DNA of 59,122 nt, taken from Paulinella micropora (lineage: Eukaryota > Cercozoa > Imbricatea > Euglyphida). A model generated the notes under the pieces. The model ran no database searches. It saw nothing but the letters and a program-made list of their open reading frames with translations, and was not told the DNA's origin. The DNA is taken from assembly GCA_009731375.1 (NCBI GenBank), contig BJOX01000063.1, forward strand, positions 213,924-273,045, written 5' to 3'. How positions within the stretch are numbered: position 1 is the first letter of the stretch; every line of letters begins with the position of its first letter. Shown one piece after another: positions 52,896-59,122 of this stretch. The position numbers and the translations under genes were made by a program.

Positions 52896-54560
52896 CTAGT
52901 TGTCAGTTGACCAAACCCTGAGCCGCCCGTCCACCCACACCACATCTACTTCATCGGGCTGCGCCGGGGGGGTGGATACCAGTGACCAACTGACGTCCAC
53001 GAGCCGCAGGTCTGGAGATTCGCGGTCCAGCACGTGCTGGAGCCGCTCCAGTGTCAGGCGGGGCTCAGCCACGTCTGGCGGCCCCTGTACTCCCTCGTAC
53101 CACTTCGTCGCCGAGCGTCGCAGCTTCAGCACCCGGAGTCGCGGCAGGCGTTGCAGCAGCTGCACCAGCCGGCCCTCTGACAGCTCTTCTGTCAGGCCAG
53201 CGGGGAGGTCCGAGGGTGCGGGCAGAGTCCGCGAACTCACGACCAGCCTCTCGAGCCGGGCGCACACGGACAACCCCGCCAGCGCCTCGCCCGCCACGTC
53301 GCCGGTGGAAGCCAGCGAGAGGTGTAGTTCCTCGAGGCCGGGCAGCCGGGGCCAGAGCGCCCCGACGCCGGTCGCCGTGAAGCTCGCCCGGCCGGACTTG
53401 TCGCCCAGCCTCAGTAGTCGCAGGCCGGGCAACGGGCAGGCAGCTCAGCCCCCCGTCAGTGAAGCCAGTGCACCCCTCCAGGTTTAGCTCTACAAGCGAG
53501 CGCAGGTGAGCTAGTCCTGTACCCGTGAGCTTGCGACAACGGTACAGGTTCAGCACCCGCAGGTTGCAGTCGGGCCCCAGCGAGGTGAGCGCCTTGTCAG
53601 TCAGGTTGGCACAGTTGCCGAGGTGCAGCTCCTGCAGGCTGGCCGAGCCCGCCAGCCCGCCCAGGCCCGCTTCGAGGCGGGCGCAGCGGGTCAGCTCCAG
53701 ATGCCGCAGGCTGCGCCGTAGGTACGACAGAGCCGCCAGCCCTCCGTCCGTCAGGTCGCAACCCCGGAGGACTAGCTTCCGCAGTCCCGCCAGGGGCTGC
53801 AGGTGAGTTTGCCCCTTGCCGTGCAACTGCGTAGCCCCGCACAGCGTTAGCTCCTCGCGGGCCGTGAGGCTGGCTAGGGCGGCCAGCCCCGCGTCGCTAA
53901 TAGCGGTGGTCTGGATGACGCTCAGCTCTAGCGTGCGCAACTCGGTCAGTGCGGACAGGCTCTTTAGCTCCTCGTCGGTAATACGTAGGTCCGCCCTTAG
54001 TCTCCGAAGCTTGGCCAGGCCTTGGACAGACTCCAGGCAGGCTCCCGTGAGGTCGCTGTAACCCCTCGGGAGGTGCAGCTCTTCGAGTTCCGAGAGATGT
54101 GACAGGAAACTAAGCCAGGCTGTGCTCACCGGTGTTACCCCACCGATGTCGAGTTTCCTGAGCTGCCGCAACTTGTTCTCTCTCTGGCACAGGTTAGACA
54201 TAGCCCGTATCGCGTCGGCGTCTTCACTCTCGCAGATGTTTAGTTCTTGGAGTTGAGGTAGCAGCGCTATGCGCCCTACCCACGCTGCGTTCACGTGCCA
54301 CCCTGCCAAGCCTGACAAGTTCAGCACGCGCCATCGACGGCCCCAGTGGCCGGGCTCGCCCGCGTGCTCGAGCCAGGGTGCGTCATCGCCCTCATCCGGC
54401 GCTAAATCGCCGCAGGAGGTCAGGTCCAGCTCTCTCAGGCTTTTCACTTGGGGCAGCGAAGCACGCAAGCCGTGGCCGGTGATGACGCAGTGCTGGAAGC
54501 CCAGCCGCTTCCAGCGGCGCGGGATTTCCACCAGGACACCAGCGGTCGGACGACGGCCAG
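52896..54560 (-). CDS. Leucine-rich-repeat protein of AMN1/FBXL type, about 550 aa
   Basis: At least eleven cysteine-containing LRRs follow each other. Examples are LRELDLTSCGDL, LQELNICESED, LRKLVLRGCDLTDGGLAAL, LRHLELTRCARLEAGL, LQELHLGNCANLTDKAL, LRVLNLYRCRKLTGTGL and LVELNLEGCTGFTDGGL. A frameshift near 53435 leads to the C-terminal frame (LRLLRLGDKSGRASF), which ends at TAG directly followed by TGA (about 52893-52898). No ATG or F-box is evident at the N-terminus, which approaches a G-rich gap at 54853-54862. Such proteins often serve as ubiquitin-ligase substrate adaptors. That role is inference. Confidence 0.65.
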
Positions 54561-54799
54561 GACCGCCAGTCACTGCTCGGCCACCGCGGCGCCCGGGCCG
54601 GCGCCGCGCAGCGCCGCTGCTCGCCGCGGCAGTGCTCCGGGTGCTACGACCGCGGCCAGCGGCGGTGGTGGGCGGCTGTCCTCGGCACGCACGGGTTGCT
54701 CGTACTCGTGTGCTGGCTGGCCCTGGCAGTGTCGTACGCGGTCCGCGCCCGGCGCGACGCCGCGGCCTGGCAGGGCCACTAGGCTCTGCGCGGGAGGAG

Positions 54800-54862
54800 A
54801 GCGGGGGAGGAGGGCGGGGGGGGGGGGGGGGGGGGAAAGGGGGGAAGAAAAANNNNNNNNNN

Positions 54863-54905
<43 letters not shown>

Positions 54906-54910
54906 AGAGA
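54800..54910. other. G-rich homopolymer with 10-N gap (54853-54862)
   Basis: Long G runs lie on both sides of the gap. Any Gly/Pro open frame here is an artefact. The N-terminus of the LRR gene and any divergent promoter may be distorted. Confidence 0.9.
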
Positions 54911-55072
54911 AAAGGAGGAAAGAAAAGCGGGCCGAGGGCTGGGTGACAGGGAAAGGGAAGGGGGCAGGCTTTTCCTGGGGAGGGGAGAAAACCCTCCTGG
55001 CTAAAAGAGTGGGCCATGTTGCACAGCGGAGGGGGAGGCAAGCGCTGCAAAACCTGTGGCGTGCTCAGGACC

Positions 55073-55080
55073 TATTTAAA
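55073..55080 (+). promoter_or_regulatory. TATA-like box TATTTAAA
   Basis: TATTTAAA lies 19 bp upstream of the ATG at 55099 in an otherwise GC-rich region, where such a motif is unlikely by chance. The spacing to the ATG is short, so the transcription start would be near or just after it. Confidence 0.4.
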
Positions 55081-55098
55081 GCACTCGGTTACAGAATA

Positions 55099-56140
55099 AT
55101 GGGCTTGGGCTGGTCGGCCTAACGGACCCCGAGGACCCTAACTTGGTGGACCACATAAACCAGCTACTAACGAGGTTTGCCTCTCGTCCGCTCCTGCACC
55201 TAAAGAGTAGCGAACAGAGCTTGGAGACTCTCTGTTTTCGCACACCCTCAAATCCCTCAAATCTGCGGGTGATGCACGTAGACAGGGCCGTCCTACCAGC
55301 AGTGGTCCTCAGACCGATCCCAGCGGTAGTTACGGCCGTCACAGACCGCCTCCAGCTACAATACCACTTCTCCGAATTGGGGCTCGCGCTGGAGGCGGGG
55401 GGCGACGTGGCGACGCAGGCTTCATGCCAGCCCCAGTGGCTCGTCCCGGACGTCCGGCGGGACGAGATCGCGGCGGCCAGCGGGGCTGACAAGAAGGCGC
55501 GCAAGACCTTTATCAGGCGCTACCTTACAGAGCTCAGCCAGGGAGGGGTTCCTCTGATCTACAGTGGTTTCGACCTTAACGACCTAGTGCTGTTTACGCG
55601 AAAGGCGCCACCGGAGGTGCCACCGGAGGAGGCGCCGCCGGAGGAGGCGCCGCCGGTGGCAGAGCTGAGGCTGACCCAGGTGGACCCGAGCTGCTGCCTC
55701 GCGGTGCTCAACTCGAGCGGTTCGGGGCCCCTGTGGCTGGCCAACGCGTTCGGCGTCCTGGGCAGTGTCCTCTGCTCTACGCATAACGACCGCAAAGACT
55801 GGCTAGCGACGGTCCTGGAGGTTATGGATGCCCAAGACCCAGGCGACGGGGTTTTGGACACTTACCTAGACATGTGGGCTAGCGAAGCCACGAGACCGGG
55901 TGCTGACGGCAACCACCGGCCGTGCGCTACGACGCTGCGCTACTTGAGAGCATATACGTTGTCAACGTTGTTCGTTCCGTCAGCTCCGACTCTTTTCCGA
56001 ACGATGGGAAGCTAGCGGACAGGTTTCGGCAGCGGGTCGAGGACTGGAAAAACCGGTCAGAGGTGGAAGAAGAAGAAGCCCTTTCTTTTATTAGACAAGA
56101 CAATAGTCGTGCTATCAATCTTCTGTGCTATATTATATGA
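55099..56140 (+). CDS. Unknown protein at the end of the GC island, about 345 aa
   Basis: ATG at 55099 (MGLGWSA) joins the main frame after a one-base shift near 55115. The main frame encodes DHINQLLTRFASRPLLHLKS and FSELGLALEAGGDVATQASC, where GGDVAT recalls the GGD box of the DUF1152-like protein, but the rest does not match clearly. Glu/Pro repeats (PPEEAPPEEAPP) follow. A shift near 55920 leads to the C-terminal frame ending LCYII and TGA at 56138-56140. Composition falls from GC-rich to AT-rich over its last 60 bp, where the sequence merges with the PolB relic on the opposite strand. Confidence 0.45.
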
Positions 56141-57853
56141 TTGGTTGTCTGTTTAATTGAAAAAGTGAGGAAAATATCATTTCTTTAATTCTGTAAGTCC
56201 AAATGTATCTGGAAAGTCAGATAGACACATAGTAAGGAAAGATAGACTATCTATAAATCTAATCTGTTCCTTTCCATTACCAGTTGACATCATCGTTATT
56301 TTTCCACCTTCATAGATTACAAATGGAGTTATGCCTTTTTCAATCAACTATTCCAGCACAAATGTGCTATAAATGTATAACCCTTATGTTTTACATCCAA
56401 CGCCCACTCGCAGAATTGTTCAATGTTTTTATGAATGATTGGTGTGCTGTCGTTGAAATATTGAATTTCTGAATGATTGACGATATGTATTCCTGTCTCT
56501 TGATTTGCTTCAAAATCAAAGAATACATATTTTGTTGATGGTGCGTGTATGACTTTTTTTCTTTATTTCACATTGGTGCCATAAAGGTTTTAGTTTGTGC
56601 AGTTCCTACATTTTTCATATCAGCATTTATGTTTTCCTTTGTATGTCTTAGCACACTAGATACATTTTTTCTTTACATCACACAACTCATTTTGTTTATA
56701 ATTGTTGAAACATTCATCATTAGAAAACTTTCTATTACACTCATTGCAAGTTTTCCATTTTGAAATATTATCGTTTAGACATATATTACATTTGAATTCA
56801 CATGCGTGATTATGTTCGTATCCCTTCATACATTTCTCGCAAAAGTTTCGTTTTGATAAATGCTTTCATGCTTGTTACTGTGTCGTAATGGTTAATTGTT
56901 TTTAGTATGTATATATATTTGTTGTCCTTCATCTCTGTCTTATAAACAATTTTGTTTAGATATTCAACAATAACAATGTTGTAGTCCATGTGCTTAGCAA
57001 ACTCACTAATTTCAGAAAGCACACATAAATCTTTCATAACACCAGCCTCCTCATGTAGTTTGTTTGCCAGTTCGTCTTGAATTCTGGTTCCTTTTCTGAT
57101 TTGTTTGTATTTCTTGTGTTCTTCAATCTTTTCTTTCGCTACAACGATTGCCCTTGCCAAACAAATGTTGTCATCATTGTTTATTCGTATCACACCTTTC
57201 TTTTTACATATGTCGATTTCTGTTATTGCTTTCAATCTTGCTCTTCCTTCTGGCATCCTTACACCCACAAAATTAAAATCAATAAATTCCATTGTTGCTC
57301 CTTCTTCATCCATATAGTTTTCTTCGTTGATTGTAGTATAGATTCTAATCTAGTTAGTATATCTTCTAAAGGGAAATCTTTTACTTTTATTAATTTTTGG
57401 TTTTGTACATTCCAAGTTGAAGGAATAACACTAATAAGTATTTGTATTAAGTAATTGTCTTTATAAAGTGTTTTAAAGTCTTCAATTACAGATCCAATCA
57501 TACCGATGATACTCTCTAATGGAAACTTTTTCACTTTATGAGAACTTAATATAATAATATACATTGCCCCACAGGTAGTTTGTGTTCAGTGTTAATCCTT
57601 ATCGGTTTATAACTATTGAAATCTATTACTTGTGGATCTACATATTTTCGTTCCCTTTGTTTTCTCTCAGGTTCAGAATAAAACTTTTCAGGTCAGATAG
57701 TGCTCCCCTTGTTGTTGTTATGTCGTAAAACCTACTACTATTTAGCTTTTTTACATACAACTTGTTTTGCATTATTTGGAATATTATTATATTTGCATCT
57801 GTGAGTTTGTCTAGGTTCCATGTGTGACCGCCATAGTCGATGGTGTTCGACAT
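56081..57853 (-). pseudogene. Protein-primed DNA polymerase B of polinton/PLV type, N-terminal part, decayed
   Basis: The start is ATG at 57853 (MSNTIDYGGHTWNLDKL). Blocks 57638-57853, 57259-57564, 56810-57313 and about 56100-56815 read in order with shifts between them. INNDDNICLARAIVVAKEKI is the conserved N-terminal box of polinton-type PolB. Cys pairs (CNICLNDN, CNECNRK) form a zinc region. KYVFFDFEANQETG is the Exo I motif with catalytic D-x-E. Stops of all three kinds interrupt it, including TGA where a Gly is expected in HKC-x-YEKCRNC and ELKK-x-YFPH. The Exo II segment is partly deleted near 56370. The polymerase palm is absent because the gene is cut at the GC-island border, so it cannot replicate DNA. 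Confidence 0.75.
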
Positions 57854-57890
57854 ATATTAATTGGAATATAATTTTTTCAAAAAATATTTT

Positions 57891-57995
<105 letters not shown>

Positions 57996-58030
57996 TATTA
58001 TCTTTAATATGAAATTTATTTTTTTAGGTC

Positions 58031-58243
58031 TCAATTTGGCAGACAATAATCTGAGCCTAATAAGGTATGCTTTGATTTTTCTATTTTCTCTTTTGATTTT
58101 CTCAGTATGTCTGCCTTCTTTTTTCGATAATATTCTTTTGCTCTCATAAGTGCTTTCTCTTTATTTCTTCCCTGATATTTTGTCATGCGTTCAGCATGAT
58201 TTACACTTGCATCCTCCGCAGTATATGTAGGTTTTCTTCCCAT
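58031..58243 (-). CDS. Small basic protein, 70 aa
   Basis: This intact frame runs from ATG at 58243 to a stop, with ATTATATATAA just before the ATG as in other fragment genes. The sequence MGRKPTYTAEDASVNHAERM and the AKEYYRKKKADILRK segment resemble short basic helical proteins often found in PLVs and other DNA viruses. A DNA-binding role is likely but unproven. It lies upstream of PolB on the same strand. Confidence 0.5.
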   Translation of the reverse strand: MGRKPTYTAEDASVNHAERMTKYQGRNKEKALMRAKEYYRKKKADILRKSKEKIEKSKHTLLGSDYCLPN

Positions 58244-59122
58244 TTATATATAATATAATTTTATTTATTTAAATAGAAAATAATCAAACTTGCACTAGGG
58301 ATAGCTAAGTTCAGGACACCAAGAAAAACTAAGAAACAGGTTTTAATGTCTCTTAGTATTTATTTGGCAGAAGATAAATAAGTTATATTTTTTAGAGTTT
58401 GAGAGAAATTCAAATATAGACTATTTATGGCTTAATGATTGTTATATTGAAAGCTATTGAATTTGGATAAAATTATGTATATTTTTATTGAAATTAATAG
58501 TAAGACTAATTTATAAAAATAGCATTATTCTGCATAAAAAGATCAGTGTAATATAGTAGTACCTATAATAGTTGTACAACTAAATTTTGTGGTTATATTC
58601 GCAGTTAAATATCTTTTTGTCTATCCAAATGCCAATTGAAACTTCGTGAGTCTTCACCTTGAATGTCATGGATATAGTTGAAAAACTTACAATAATATGG
58701 ATATATTTCCGGAATTTTTGTGAAATTTCAGGCAAATCAGCTCCAGTGTTGCCACAAACCCCAGCGCACTTAATAATAAGTCTTTTTTTCAATCTTCTTC
58801 TTTCACTTAGCATAATATGGATATATTTCCGAAATTTCTTTTGAAATTTCAGGCAAATCAGCCCCAGTGTTGCCACAAACCCCAGCGCACCCTTAATGTT
58901 GATCTTTTTTTCAATCTTCTTCTTGCATGGCTGTCATGTTTATGCGATATATTTTTTTTTTTGCCTGTTTTGCCTTTTTTTCCTTTTTTTTTTTTTTTTT
59001 TTGCGTTTTGATGTGTTCATCTGCACACCCTGTTAGGCCCTCAGTATTTGTTTCTCTGACAATATCAATTGCCATGTGTGTATCTGTGTGTGTGGCGGCA
59101 GAGGTAACACCCAACCCACCGT
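58244..59122. other. AT-rich sequence without a supported gene
   Basis: No coding region is convincing. Poly-T/pyrimidine tracts lie near 58950-59000. The short open frames here fall in the tandem duplication at 58690-58930 and on both strands, so they are not called. Confidence 0.6.
58690..58930. repeat. Two-copy tandem repeat of about 121 bp
   Basis: ATAATATGGATATATTTCC begins both units (58691 and 58811). Each continues through AGGCAAATCAGC and GTTGCCACAAACCCCAGCGC to TTTTTTTCAATCTTCTTC. The copies differ at a few bases. Confidence 0.85.

Noticed and set aside
54560-54782. Hydrophobic segment (LLVLVCWLALAVSYAVRARR) on plus strand as a small membrane protein
   Set aside because: No start codon and it abuts the LRR N-terminus. 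It was too weak to call, although a transmembrane peptide is possible.
56140-56700. UGA as glycine codon in PolB
   Set aside because: Two UGA fall where Gly is expected, but TAG replaces a probable Trp and a motif is deleted, so ordinary pseudogene decay explains it.

Overview
The window is a eukaryotic genomic scaffold with nine N-gaps. It mixes three kinds of DNA: microsatellite-rich host DNA, three AT-rich fragments of Polinton-like virus (PLV) type, and one very GC-rich, gene-dense, apparently intronless island. I cannot name the species. GT-AG introns, long CTAC, CATA, TATC and GA arrays and large intergenic stretches show a eukaryote. Two spliced genes share a small palindromic intron element and contain in-frame UAA/UAG codons, which together suggest a protist, perhaps an alveolate or dinoflagellate-like lineage. 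That is inference, and a chimeric scaffold is possible.

Layout. 0.3-2.2 kb: minisatellite and microsatellites. 2.16-2.57 kb: a near-perfect palindrome of about 408 bp. 2.75-13.9 kb: PLV fragment A with a telomere-resolvase-like tyrosine recombinase, a fibre-like protein, minor capsid (penton), major capsid protein, FtsK/HerA packaging ATPase and several unknowns. 13.9-19.3 kb: gene-poor DNA and a large CATA/GA/CAGA array. 19.36-25.3 kb: PLV fragment B with an AP2/zinc-finger relic, an rve integrase and a long S74-type fibre. 25.3-36.7 kb: two host-like spliced genes, H1 on minus and H2 on plus, whose introns carry about 14 copies of a 50-55 bp palindromic element. 36.8-39.1 kb: a decayed ORF cluster with a retropepsin-like stretch. 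39.4-56.1 kb: the GC-rich island, with a zinc-binding protein, a mucin-like membrane glycoprotein, a DUF1152-like protein, a PD-(D/E)XK nuclease, an SR protein, a leucine-rich-repeat protein and three unknowns. 56.1-58.3 kb: PLV fragment C with a decayed protein-primed DNA polymerase B. 58.3-59.1 kb: AT-rich DNA with a 120-bp tandem duplication.

How it fits. The PLV fragments together supply virion (MCP, penton, ATPase, fibres), integration (rve integrase, tyrosine recombinase) and replication (PolB) functions. They share AT-rich composition, a TATATA motif just before start codons and mostly UAA/UAG terminators. Many of their genes carry frameshifts and PolB has several nonsense codons, so these look like endogenised relics, although homopolymer sequencing errors explain some shifts. 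The GC island has the density, mixed strands and gene content of a large DNA virus or large mobile element, and its last gene abuts the truncated PolB.

Most notable: the intron-filling palindromic elements (candidate introners), possible reassignment of UAA/UAG to glutamine in H1/H2 and parts of the GC island, the pairing of a telomere-resolvase-like gene with a giant palindrome, and the GC-rich virus-like island.
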